Shown here: piece after piece, positions 7,755-13,733 of the stretch
Numbering within the stretch: position 1 is the stretch's first letter
Layout of the letters: each line of letters starts with the position of its first letter
From: an uncultured Sphingorhabdus sp.
GTDB taxonomy: Bacteria > Pseudomonadota > Alphaproteobacteria > Sphingomonadales > Sphingomonadaceae
Assembly (NCBI GenBank): GCA_937873665.1
Contig: CALMYW010000513.1
Location: forward strand, 1 to 14,141
Direction: 5' to 3'
DNA length: 14,141 nt
Made by a program: the position numbers and the translations under genes
Notes under the pieces: generated by a model
Seen by the model: only the letters and a program-made list of their open reading frames with translations
Database searches by the model: none
What the model was told of the DNA's origin: nothing

Positions 7755-8350
7755 GGAACAGCTCCTTGAAGGTGTTGAATTCGCTGCGATGAAGCGGGCG
7801 GGTGTTTCGCGGCTCTGCCGGTGAAAAGCGGGAAGCTCCAGGCAATTGCCAGCACAATTGCGAGCCAGAGAAAGCCCTCTCCAAGCCGCCACTGGTCGGC
7901 GATCAGGTAATTGTTGCACAGCCGGGCCGGGGAATGGGTGAAAAGGAAGGCCATGAAGCCGGCCATCGAAATGGCCTGCGCTTTGGCAAAGCCGCGCAGC
8001 AAGGGATGCGCGCGCCGCCAGCCCAGTGCTACTGCTGCGCCGATTGCAGGCAGGCTGGCGAACTTGACCAGCATCATCCCGGCCTCACTCACCGAAGCGT
8101 CGATGACGCGCGGGAGCATCCACCAGGCAATGCCGAACAAGGCAAAGAGCAGCGGCGCAAAACCGCCTTCAGCCCAGCGCAAGCCCTGCCCCGCCGAGCC
8201 ATGAAACGCCAGCCAGCCTGCCAGGGCGAGCAATGGTAGTTGGACAAGCACATGGCGCACCGGATCTGCTACCAGCCAATCGTTGCCGAGCAGGCAGAAG
8301 GCCAGTAGCGCAACGATCACCCTGGAGCGAACAGACCGGAAATGCTTCAT
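7751..8350 (-). CDS. Multi-span membrane protein of unknown function (orf1 position of the norSY-senC cluster)
   Basis: 199-aa hydrophobic protein with about 5-6 predicted membrane spans (near 8-28, 35-52, 62-80, 90-110, 122-140 and 155-175) and a short polar C-terminal tail. I see no heme, metal or catalytic motif; two cysteines (CLLGN near the start, CNNY near 145) and a few His are present. Both ends overlap neighbours as ATGA (8347-8350 with the SCO gene, 7751-7754 with the cytochrome), so translation is coupled. In ammonia oxidisers a small gene called orf1 follows senC in the sNOR cluster; this gene holds that place. Whether the two are homologous cannot be told without alignment. A role in assembly or stability of the NO reductase is a guess from position only. 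Confidence 0.75.
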   Translation of the reverse strand: MKHFRSVRSRVIVALLAFCLLGNDWLVADPVRHVLVQLPLLALAGWLAFHGSAGQGLRWAEGGFAPLLFALFGIAWWMLPRVIDASVSEAGMMLVKFASLPAIGAAVALGWRRAHPLLRGFAKAQAISMAGFMAFLFTHSPARLCNNYLIADQWRLGEGFLWLAIVLAIAWSFPLFTGRAAKHPPASSQRIQHLQGAVP

Positions 8351-8946
8351 CGCAGCAGCCGTGCCGCGGTGTCCAGTGCCCCATCGAAATCACCGGTATC
8401 GTGAATTCCACCGATCCTGCCGTCAGGTCCGACGACGTGAACCGCCACGTTGTGCGTATAGCCGCCCATCTGGTCGGGCAGGACGATGATGCCGAATTCA
8501 TCGAGCAAGCGGGGCAGGACCGACTCCTGTGGACGAGTGATTGTCCAGAGAGCCCCGTCCGCGTCATGCCGTTCGCCATAGTCCGCGAGTTTGTCGACCG
8601 TGTCGAAACCGGGATCGAAACTGACCGAATAGAGCGCGACCCGGTCTGACAAGCCTGCTGCACGCACCCGGTCGGCCAGTTGCCGCATATCCGCTCCCGC
8701 CGACTGGCAGATCGTCGGGCAACTCGTATAGATGAACTCGACAATGGCGACTTTGCCTTGTCCCGGGACGCGGGCGGTCGCCCCGGACATGGTTTCAAGC
8801 GTGAACGGACTGACTGGTGTGCCCCGGGAAACTGCGGCAAGCCGCCGGGCACTTTCCGCAGTCAGTGCCCGGCCCTGGTCGGTGGTCTGCCAGAGCAGGG
8901 CCGGACCGCCAGCAAGCACCAGCAGCGATGCCAGCCAGGCCTGCAC
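8347..8946 (-). CDS. senC: SCO1/SenC-family copper chaperone
   Basis: 199-aa membrane-anchored, periplasm-facing thioredoxin-fold protein that would load copper into the CuA site of subunit II. An N-terminal hydrophobic segment (about 3-20) is the anchor. The copper ligands of the family are all present: CPTIC (C76, C80) and H165 in GGYTHNVAVHVV. Length is normal for the family. The start is GTG 8946, one base after the subunit I stop, with GGAGG about 7 nt upstream inside the subunit I gene; this fits better than any downstream Met. Its presence between NO reductase subunits and partner genes supports a copper-dependent CuA centre and matches the known norSY-senC arrangement. Confidence 0.93.
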   Translation of the reverse strand: MQAWLASLLVLAGGPALLWQTTDQGRALTAESARRLAAVSRGTPVSPFTLETMSGATARVPGQGKVAIVEFIYTSCPTICQSAGADMRQLADRVRAAGLSDRVALYSVSFDPGFDTVDKLADYGERHDADGALWTITRPQESVLPRLLDEFGIIVLPDQMGGYTHNVAVHVVGPDGRIGGIHDTGDFDGALDTAARLLR

Positions 8947-8947
8947 C

Positions 8948-10405
8948 TCAGGCCTCCGCAGCCGAAGCTTTCAGACCGCGCACGTAGCGCACGAAGAACA
9001 CCGCAGCGCCCAGGATGACGAGCGCTCCGAACGCTGTTGCGATCTGGTTCTGCAGGAACCATTGCGGCGCGTGGACAGCCCACCGGCGCGGCACGGAAAG
9101 CGCGCCGGATATCAGGAACATGACGGTAAAGCCCGCGCCGCCGATCAGGTAGGCACTGAACGCCAGCCGGTTCGCGCCGCTCACCGGCAGCCGTTCACGC
9201 CGCCCGACAAGCCACATCATGAAGCCGAAGCTCATCGCCACTTCGCCCAGGATCAGATAGATGTGGAAATGGCCCGGCACCCATTGGGTGTTGTGCATGA
9301 CCTTGTTGACCGAAATCATCCCGTCGATGATTGCCGGAACCGATCCAACCGACCAGCCGGCAACGCCCAGAACGAGCAGAGCGGAAGCAAGATCCCAGCG
9401 CAGCTTGTCCGCCTTGCGCAGATAGACGATGAGCGAGAACGCCGTAACTGCCAACAGGGGAATGCCCGAAAGGTACGACACCACCTGCCCCATCACCAGC
9501 GCCCAGGCTGGCATCGCCACGTCTTGCAGAAGGTGGTGCGGATAGACCGCCATGACAAACAGCAGCACCGCCGACCAGGCGATGACAAACATCCGTGAGG
9601 TTTTCCACGAGGTGCCGGTATATTCCGGGATGATCTCGTAAACCGCGATCACCGCCATGTAGATGCTGGCATTGATGAAAACATGACCGAAGAAATAGGT
9701 CATGTTTTTGGCCAGCAAAGCATCGACCTTGAATTCGGGAAAGTAGAGGTTGACCAGGCTGCTGGCGAGCACTGCCGCGCCCACCACCGTGCCGATGGTG
9801 TTGAACACGGTGGTCGCCATGGCCGCCACGACGGTGGGCGGCGGCGCGTCCTCGGCGGAGCCGCGTCCGAAGGCGAGAGGCCAGCCCAAGGCACCACTGA
9901 TGCCGCCATAGGCGGAGATCAGCTTGCGTCCGACTTCGAGGTACAAGAGCAGGAACGCGACGCCGATGAAGACATAGCCGAGCAGGAAAGTACCTGCCGC
10001 GTGCTGCCCCCACGCCCCTCCTGAATTGGCAGGAAGCGGGAACAGGAAAGTCCATGCCCCGCCATAGCCGCCGATAAAGATGGCGCCGAGTATGAGCACG
10101 ACGCCGATCAGGAACAGGGCAAGAAACGCCCAGAAAACCCAGCGCACCAGATGCACGTGCCGCCCGACAAAATACCACATGATCGCCGCGCCGGTCAGCC
10201 CGGCGGTGCCCACCATGCCGGCACCATGGGCGGTCAGGAACTGGTAGAACAGCGCAGGGTCGAGCGCGATCATGTTGGATTGCGCTGCGCGCATGACGAG
10301 GCCCACCACCATCATCAGCAACAGGACAAGGCCCGCCAGCAGCATGGTGAATTTGACTGCGCCCGCTTGGGGTGTGGGTTGAGGCATTTGTGTTGCTTTG
10401 GTCAT
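8948..10405 (-). CDS. norY: Heme-copper subunit I, sNOR-type nitric oxide reductase catalytic subunit
   Basis: 485-aa integral membrane protein with about 12 spans, a member of the heme-copper oxidase superfamily closest in motif style to B-family (ba3) enzymes. Metal ligands are complete: H60 (low-spin heme), H241, H290 and H291 (CuB or FeB), H379 (active-site heme) and H381 (low-spin heme) in QWVPGHFH. At the fourth position after H241, where oxygen-reducing B-family oxidases have the His-crosslinked Tyr (Tyr237 in T. thermophilus ba3), it has N245. Loss of that Tyr argues for NO reduction to N2O. The gene follows the CuA subunit by 16 bp, with GGGAGGG before ATG 10405. The symbol follows the norS-norY-senC-orf1 order recalled from Nitrosomonas. 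Automatic annotation would probably call it cbb3-type oxidase subunit I. Confidence 0.85.
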   Translation of the reverse strand: MTKATQMPQPTPQAGAVKFTMLLAGLVLLLMMVVGLVMRAAQSNMIALDPALFYQFLTAHGAGMVGTAGLTGAAIMWYFVGRHVHLVRWVFWAFLALFLIGVVLILGAIFIGGYGGAWTFLFPLPANSGGAWGQHAAGTFLLGYVFIGVAFLLLYLEVGRKLISAYGGISGALGWPLAFGRGSAEDAPPPTVVAAMATTVFNTIGTVVGAAVLASSLVNLYFPEFKVDALLAKNMTYFFGHVFINASIYMAVIAVYEIIPEYTGTSWKTSRMFVIAWSAVLLFVMAVYPHHLLQDVAMPAWALVMGQVVSYLSGIPLLAVTAFSLIVYLRKADKLRWDLASALLVLGVAGWSVGSVPAIIDGMISVNKVMHNTQWVPGHFHIYLILGEVAMSFGFMMWLVGRRERLPVSGANRLAFSAYLIGGAGFTVMFLISGALSVPRRWAVHAPQWFLQNQIATAFGALVILGAAVFFVRYVRGLKASAAEA

Positions 10406-10421
10406 GATATTTCCCTCCCCG

Positions 10422-10937
10422 TCAATTCGCTGCCGCTACGGTAAATTCGCTCAGCATCGCGTGATGAGCTACTCCGCAGAGTTCGAGGCAGATGACCCGA
10501 TGGACGCCGGGTTTGCGGAAGACATGCTGCACCTGATTGACGTACCCGGGCATGACCTGAACCTGGAACAAGAGCCGGTCTTCCGGGTCCACTACGCCGA
10601 AACCGTGGGTCACGTCGGTTGTGCTGGCGTTGAAAACCACCGGCACACCCAGCGGCACGCGATGCTGATCAATTTCCCAGTACCACATCGCGCCGGTCAC
10701 ATTCACCGTCGCACCGGGCTGGAGGTCGCCGGACACGACGTGCGGCCAGCGGGCCAGCGATCCGGCCGAAATGACAATACCGGCAATCGCCAGCATCCAG
10801 ATCAGGCGCGTCCTGGCCGATTCGCTTGGTGGAGACGCACCAGCTGTCCCGGCGGCGCGCGCGGCGCGAATGAAAATCAACGCTATGGCCGCCATCAGCA
10901 CAAGACTGACCAGCAGCACCATTCCCTGAATTGCCAT
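10422..10937 (-). CDS. norS: CuA-containing subunit II of the NO reductase
   Basis: 171-aa small subunit II with two N-terminal membrane spans (about 4-24 and 44-62) and a periplasmic cupredoxin domain. The binuclear CuA site is complete: H111 (DVTHGF), C150, E152, C154, H158 and M161 in CLELCGVAHHAM. The aromatic patch WYW (85-87), which passes electrons to CuA in oxidases, is also there. No fused cytochrome c domain is present; a separate lipoprotein cytochrome is encoded downstream. ATG 10937 has AGGAGG upstream; M6 is a poorer alternative. It is the first gene of the six-gene operon, with a promoter and a candidate NsrR operator at 10953-10998. The name norS rests on cluster order and on this being the small CuA subunit; the fold assignment is firm, the name less so. 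Confidence 0.85.
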   Translation of the reverse strand: MAIQGMVLLVSLVLMAAIALIFIRAARAAGTAGASPPSESARTRLIWMLAIAGIVISAGSLARWPHVVSGDLQPGATVNVTGAMWYWEIDQHRVPLGVPVVFNASTTDVTHGFGVVDPEDRLLFQVQVMPGYVNQVQHVFRKPGVHRVICLELCGVAHHAMLSEFTVAAAN

Positions 10938-10952
10938 TGCCCCCTCCTATTC

Positions 10953-10969
10953 TTGCATATCAAATGCGT
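10953..10969. promoter_or_regulatory. Candidate NsrR operator of the NO reductase operon
   Basis: TTGCATATCAAATGCGT, a near-palindrome matching the globin-promoter site at 14 of 17 positions. It lies 16 bp upstream of the norS ATG, just downstream of and touching the -10 region, where a bound repressor would block initiation. Confidence 0.65.
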
Positions 10970-10998
10970 GAATAAGCGGGTGATACGAACAATGTCAA
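10969..10998 (-). promoter_or_regulatory. Promoter of the NO reductase operon
   Basis: Consensus -35 TTGACA on the minus strand (10993-10998), an 18-bp spacer and a weak -10 TATTCA (10969-10974). The start point would fall inside the adjoining operator. The -35 begins 10 bp past the nsrR stop, so some transcription may also read through from nsrR. Confidence 0.5.
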
Positions 10999-11007
10999 TG
11001 CCGGACG

Positions 11008-11454
11008 TCAGCCCTCCGAGGTGCCGGATTCGGCCAGCAGGTTCGCAAATCGCTGCCGGTTTGGTGTCAGGTCGGCCAGTTGATACTGATCGAGGCGCCG
11101 CAAGAAATCTTGCAATGCGCGGGTTAAAGCGCCCTGCAAACCGCATGCCCCCGCGACCGGGCAGCCGTTCGAACTCGCCTGCATGCATTCGACAAAATTG
11201 CCGAGGTTTTCCATGGCGCGGACAACTTCGCCCACGTTGATATCTTCAGGCGGCCTCGCAAGCGACAGGCCACCGCCGCGGCCGCGCGTCGCCTTGACCA
11301 GCCCAAGGGTTTGCAAACGATGTGCCACCTTCGCGAGATGGTTGCGCGAAACATTGTAGCGCCGGGAGATTTCCTCGACCGACATTTGCTGTCCCGAGGT
11401 TCCCAGGGCCATGAGGATACGCAAGGCAAAATCGGTTTGAAGGCTCAGGTGCAT
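11008..11454 (-). CDS. nsrR: NsrR-type Rrf2 regulator, NO-sensing Fe-S repressor
   Basis: 148-aa Rrf2-family winged-helix protein. The HTH occupies about 25-52 (SVEEISRRYNVSRNHLAKVAHRL in pattern), followed by the wing TRGRGGGLSLARP. The three cluster cysteines C90, C98 and C104 sit at NsrR positions (E. coli 91, 96, 102), although the first gap is 7 residues instead of 4. D8, the fourth ligand position seen in Streptomyces NsrR, is also present. NO destroys the cluster and relieves repression. Start is ATG 11454; a TTG directly before it is in frame. No clear Shine-Dalgarno. It is divergent from the globin operon with an operator between them, and reads towards the NO reductase operon. IscR and RirA are alternatives; the NO gene context favours NsrR. 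Confidence 0.88.
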   Translation of the reverse strand: MHLSLQTDFALRILMALGTSGQQMSVEEISRRYNVSRNHLAKVAHRLQTLGLVKATRGRGGGLSLARPPEDINVGEVVRAMENLGNFVECMQASSNGCPVAGACGLQGALTRALQDFLRRLDQYQLADLTPNRQRFANLLAESGTSEG

Positions 11455-11473
11455 CAAATCGGCATATGAAATA

Positions 11474-11502
11474 TTGCATTGTCCCGCAACGTTGGTTAAA
11501 CA
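11474..11502 (+). promoter_or_regulatory. Probable promoter of the globin operon
   Basis: -35-like TTGCAT (11474-11479), 17-bp spacer, -10-like TAAACA (11497-11502), abutting the operator as at the NO reductase promoter. Both hexamers match the consensus at only 3 of 6 positions, so this call rests partly on geometry. Confidence 0.35.
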
Positions 11503-11518
11503 CGCATATCATATGCGT
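11502..11518. promoter_or_regulatory. Candidate NsrR operator between nsrR and the globin gene
   Basis: ACGCATAT-C-ATATGCGT, a perfect inverted repeat with 8-bp arms. It is 16 bp upstream of the globin ATG and 47 bp upstream of the nsrR ATG, so it could control both. Related sites occur at 10953-10969 and 5973-5989. The pattern fits AT-rich, ATGC-containing Rrf2/NsrR operators in general, but identity is inferred from placement. Confidence 0.7.
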
Positions 11519-11534
11519 ATTTAAGGAGTCCGCG

Positions 11535-12023
11535 ATGATGCCGCCGAACGCCCATGACAACGCACCGGAAAGCCATGCCCGTTATGCCCGCGAAGCCAAG
11601 CGGGCCGAGGCCATGTCGATCGGTATCGACGACGGCTACATCGCCTTGTTTGTCGAGCGCTTCTACGCGACAATCCGGGGTGACGACATTCTGGGGCCGA
11701 TCTTTGCCGAACGAATTGCGGACTGGCCCGCCCACCTCGACAGGATGAACCGGTTCTGGCGGTCAGTGCTGCACAACAGCGGCGAGTTTTCCGGGAACCC
11801 CATGCTCAAGCACATCGCGATACCAGGGCTTGCAGCAGAGCATTTCGATCGCTGGCTGGCGCTGTTCTATGCGACTCTGGCCGAGATCGAGATTTTCCCG
11901 CAGGCCACATTGCTGGTTGCCGACAAGGCCAGAACGATTGCCGACAGCTTGCTGACCGGCATCGAAGTCCAGCGCAGCGGCCTTCGTGGTGGCCGGGCCG
12001 GAGAGGGCCTGCCCCATGTCTGA
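11535..12023 (+). CDS. Group III truncated hemoglobin
   Basis: 162-aa 2-on-2 globin of group III (P). The conserved block runs from about residue 36 to 112: IALFVERFYATI, a helix ending FWRSVLHNSGEFSGNPMLKH, and the proximal His at H103 in AEHFDRWLALF. The distal region has F43/Y44 and W75. Group III globins bind NO and oxygen with high affinity and are linked to nitrosative stress in Campylobacter (Ctb); here detoxification or sequestration of NO is likely. Start is ATG 11535, 6 nt after TAAGGAG, with an adjacent ATG at 11538; longer in-frame starts would run through the operator. First gene of an operon with overlapping frames: its stop overlaps the next start by 8 bp. The N-terminal 27 residues and the C-terminal 15 are low-complexity extensions. 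Confidence 0.92.
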   Translation: MMPPNAHDNAPESHARYAREAKRAEAMSIGIDDGYIALFVERFYATIRGDDILGPIFAERIADWPAHLDRMNRFWRSVLHNSGEFSGNPMLKHIAIPGLAAEHFDRWLALFYATLAEIEIFPQATLLVADKARTIADSLLTGIEVQRSGLRGGRAGEGLPHV

Positions 12024-12408
12024 TCAGAAGGACGGCGGGCAGCGGCCCGATCATGAAACCGGCGGTTTTCAGCGCGGCTTCCAGCTACCCGGATGGATCT
12101 GGGCGGCGATGGTTGGCTGCTATGCAATTTTCTTCGCATTCATATTGCTCGCCACCGGGGGGGATGGGCGCGCACTGTTTGCGATCGGCGTTTCCGTCCT
12201 GTTCGCGGTGATGTTCTTCGCGACTGCCGCAGTGCTTGCATCGATCAAAGGCAGGGAGTTGCCGTCGCCTTTGTCGCGCGGGCAGGATCTGCAAACCCTT
12301 ACAGGTCCAATGGGCCTGCCCGCTGTAGTCGGTCAGGTGCTCGCCATTCCGGTTGCACTCGTCATCTTTTCCATTGCCATCGCGCTGATTACATGGGGCG
12401 TGCGATGA
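12016..12408 (+). CDS. Small membrane protein, three predicted spans, function unknown
   Basis: 130-aa protein with a polar N-terminus (1-22, rich in D, G, Q) and three hydrophobic segments at about 26-48, 53-78 and 105-128, the second and third separated by a polar loop containing SIKGRELPSPLSRGQD. No metal, heme or catalytic motif is visible and I do not recognise the family. The start at ATG 12016 overlaps the globin stop and has GGAGAGG upstream; a longer frame from 11986 lies inside the globin gene and is less likely. The stop overlaps the next gene as ATGA. Because it is translationally coupled to a globin and a DUF1971 protein it probably belongs to the NO response, perhaps giving the globin a membrane partner; that is a guess from position. 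Confidence 0.75.
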   Translation: MSDQKDGGQRPDHETGGFQRGFQLPGWIWAAMVGCYAIFFAFILLATGGDGRALFAIGVSVLFAVMFFATAAVLASIKGRELPSPLSRGQDLQTLTGPMGLPAVVGQVLAIPVALVIFSIAIALITWGVR

Positions 12409-12713
12409 GCGTGCCCTTGCGCGTTGCGCCGCGCGGCCCTCTGCCCGACGATGCGCAGGTTTACCGCAGCATCGGTCCGTTTGACGCACAATCGGTTCCC
12501 CGGGGATTGCTGGGCAAGCACGATCTCAAACCGGGGGCGTGGGCGCGCCTTTGCGTCACGGCAGGATCGGTCAGGTTTGTCTGGGACGATTCGGCAGGTG
12601 GCAGCGAGCTTCTGACCGCAGGCGTGGAAATGATCGTGCCGCCATGCGTTCCGCACCATCTTGAACTATGCGGCCCTCTTGAGTTCACGATACATTTCTG
12701 CGCCGAAACCTGA
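12405..12713 (+). CDS. DUF1971 protein (YeaR / TehB N-terminal-like cupin fold)
   Basis: 102-aa single-domain protein. The pattern resembles E. coli YeaR: an N-terminal strand YRSIGPF, then VPRGLLGKHDLKPGAWARL, a GSVRFVW strand, and a PPCVPHHLEL turn followed by FTIHF. The His-rich PHH near residue 87 matches the PxxWH turn of YeaR. E. coli yeaR is induced by NO and nitrate through NsrR and NarL, which fits the present operon; the biochemical activity of the domain is not established to my knowledge. ATG 12405 overlaps the previous stop as ATGA. A longer open frame upstream from 12093 lies inside the preceding gene and is a shadow. Last gene of the globin operon; 49 bp separate it from marR. 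Confidence 0.85.
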   Translation: MSVPLRVAPRGPLPDDAQVYRSIGPFDAQSVPRGLLGKHDLKPGAWARLCVTAGSVRFVWDDSAGGSELLTAGVEMIVPPCVPHHLELCGPLEFTIHFCAET

Positions 12714-12727
12714 ACCGGACAAACAGG

Positions 12728-12766
12728 TTGACATTATCAGAAGTGTTTTGCATAGGATGCCTATGC
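12728..12766 (+). promoter_or_regulatory. Candidate promoter and MarR autoregulatory operator at the start of marR
   Basis: A perfect -35 TTGACA (12728-12733) is followed 17-19 bp later by a poor -10 (CATAGG or TAGGAT). Overlapping it is the inverted repeat GCATAGG-ATG-CCTATGC (12750-12766), which spans the likely ribosome-binding AGGA and the start codon. If the -35 is used, the transcript would begin at or just past ATG 12763, so a leaderless mRNA is possible. The core ATAGG-N3-CCTAT recurs at 13474-13486. Confidence 0.55.
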
Positions 12767-13386
12767 TTATTGATGATGAAGCACTTGTCCTCCAGATTGC
12801 CTTCGGGCTTGAACGGCTTGGTGCGGTCGCGCGTCAGAAGCAGTGGGAGCAGGCCGAAAGTTCGGGGCTGACACCAACGCAGATTGCAATTCTCGAACTG
12901 GCGGCCAGCCGGTCTGACGGTGTTCGCATTACCGATGCCGCGGCCCAGATCGGTGTTACCCAACCGACAGCGAGCGACGCGGCTCGATCACTGGTAGACA
13001 AGGGCCTGCTGGAACGGAGAGCCGACCCCGACGACGGACGGGCTACAAGGCTGCATCCCACCAGCGAGGGAGGCCAGCTTCTTGATCGGCTCGGCAGCGG
13101 CCATGAAGCCGTCGCCAGGGCAGTTTCCCCACGTGATCGACCGGCCTTCTTTGCCGCGCTGGTGCGAGCTGTAGCCACCCTACAGCGCGGCGGGGACATT
13201 CCCCTCCAGCGGATGTGCCTTTCCTGCAAATCCTTCGAACCGGACCGGCACGATAACCCGGACAAGCCGCATCACTGCCGTTTCCTGAATGCAGCAATCG
13301 GCCCGGCAGGGCTGATGCTTGATTGCCCGGATCACCAGTTCACCGAATATCGTGCCGACAGGGCCGCATATATGCCGACAGCCTGA
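12763..13386 (+). CDS. MarR-family regulator with C-terminal Cys4 (metal or Fe-S) motif
   Basis: 207-aa protein. The MarR winged helix covers about 20-100: ALVLQIAFGLERL dimer helix, ITDAAAQIGVTQPTASDAARSLVDKGL recognition region and wing ADPDDGRATRL. It then carries a C-terminal extension unlike classical MarR proteins (about 140 aa): C152-x2-C155, HHC172 and DCPDH with C188 and H191. This looks like a site for Zn or an Fe-S cluster and could be the sensor. Start is placed at ATG 12763, five bases after AGGA; ATG 12757, two codons earlier, is in frame. Longer starts would overlap the DUF1971 gene. A palindrome covers the start region and recurs before the next gene, suggesting autoregulation and control of its neighbour. 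Confidence 0.88.
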   Translation: MLIDDEALVLQIAFGLERLGAVARQKQWEQAESSGLTPTQIAILELAASRSDGVRITDAAAQIGVTQPTASDAARSLVDKGLLERRADPDDGRATRLHPTSEGGQLLDRLGSGHEAVARAVSPRDRPAFFAALVRAVATLQRGGDIPLQRMCLSCKSFEPDRHDNPDKPHHCRFLNAAIGPAGLMLDCPDHQFTEYRADRAAYMPTA

Positions 13387-13391
13387 CCTTC

Positions 13392-13420
13392 CCGGAGTCA
13401 CGCTTACCGGGTGGCTCCGG
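13392..13420 (+). terminator. Stem-loop 5 bp after the marR stop
   Basis: CCGGAGTCAC, 9-nt loop, GTGGCTCCGG: a 10-bp stem with one G-T pair. No T-run follows, so termination would be partial or Rho-dependent; it may instead protect or process the marR message. Confidence 0.4.
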
Positions 13421-13429
13421 CAATGCCCC

Positions 13430-13446
13430 GCAGGCGGGCCGCCTGC
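13430..13446. repeat. Perfect GC-rich palindrome between marR and the thioredoxin-like gene
   Basis: GCAGGCGG-G-CCGCCTGC, 8-bp arms around one base. As RNA it could fold to a 6-bp stem with a 5-nt loop. It follows the preceding stem-loop by 9 bp. Function unknown. Confidence 0.45.
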
Positions 13447-13473
13447 AAACCGGCTCGATCATGAGTCAAATCC

Positions 13474-13486
13474 ATAGGAGTCCTAT
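13474..13486. promoter_or_regulatory. Second copy of the MarR-type operator, over the ribosome-binding site
   Basis: ATAGGA-G-TCCTAT, a perfect palindrome ending one base before ATG 13488. It shares CATAGGA-N2-CCTAT with the site at 12751-12764. Its AGGAG is also the Shine-Dalgarno of the thioredoxin-like gene. No clear promoter hexamers were found upstream. Confidence 0.55.
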
Positions 13487-13487
13487 T

Positions 13488-13733
13488 ATGAAATCCAAGG
13501 CCATTTTCTATCACGCCGGTTGCGGCGTCTGCGTTGCCGCCGAACAAGCATTGGGGCAGGCGCTCGATCCGGCGCGGTACGATGTCGAGATCGTCGACTT
13601 CAATTCCGCACCGGACCGGGTCGGGGAAGCGGAAGCTGCCGGTGTGCAGTCGGTTCCAGCCTATGTCATCGACGGCCAAGCGTTCCACATCAACTTTGGC
13701 GCCTCGATGGCGGCGGTCAAGGGAGAGGAATGA
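13488..13733 (+). CDS. Small thioredoxin/glutaredoxin-like protein, CGVC active site
   Basis: 81-aa single thioredoxin-fold domain. The redox motif is C12-G-V-C15 after the first strand (AIFYHAG), and a cis-Pro loop (SVPAYVIDGQ) lies near residue 58, followed by a short C-terminal helix. It is smaller than thioredoxin (about 105 aa) and closer in size to NrdH/glutaredoxin-type proteins. It should be a cytoplasmic thiol-disulfide oxidoreductase, as no signal peptide is present. ATG 13488 has AGGAG 7 nt upstream; an in-frame ATG at 13461 is less well supported. Its stop overlaps the next start (TGATG). The operator over its ribosome-binding site places it under the upstream MarR protein. Its partner is unknown. 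Confidence 0.85.
   Translation: MKSKAIFYHAGCGVCVAAEQALGQALDPARYDVEIVDFNSAPDRVGEAEAAGVQSVPAYVIDGQAFHINFGASMAAVKGEE

Noticed and set aside
9195..10178. 327-codon frame within the subunit I gene on the same strand
   Set aside because: Arg/Gly-rich alternate frame; the overlapping frame has all heme ligands.
8948..10405. Reading subunit I as a cbb3-type or ba3-type cytochrome oxidase
   Set aside because: The CuA partner excludes cbb3, and Asn245 replaces the active-site Tyr of A- and B-family oxidases; the NsrR/globin context also points to NO.
10398..11240. 280-codon plus-strand frame antisense to norS and nsrR
   Set aside because: Spans two clear minus-strand genes and their promoter; no recognisable domain.
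11461..11480. A second NsrR half-site next to the nsrR start (CATATG and ATATTGCAT)
   Set aside because: Only short matches; the full 17-bp symmetry is not there.
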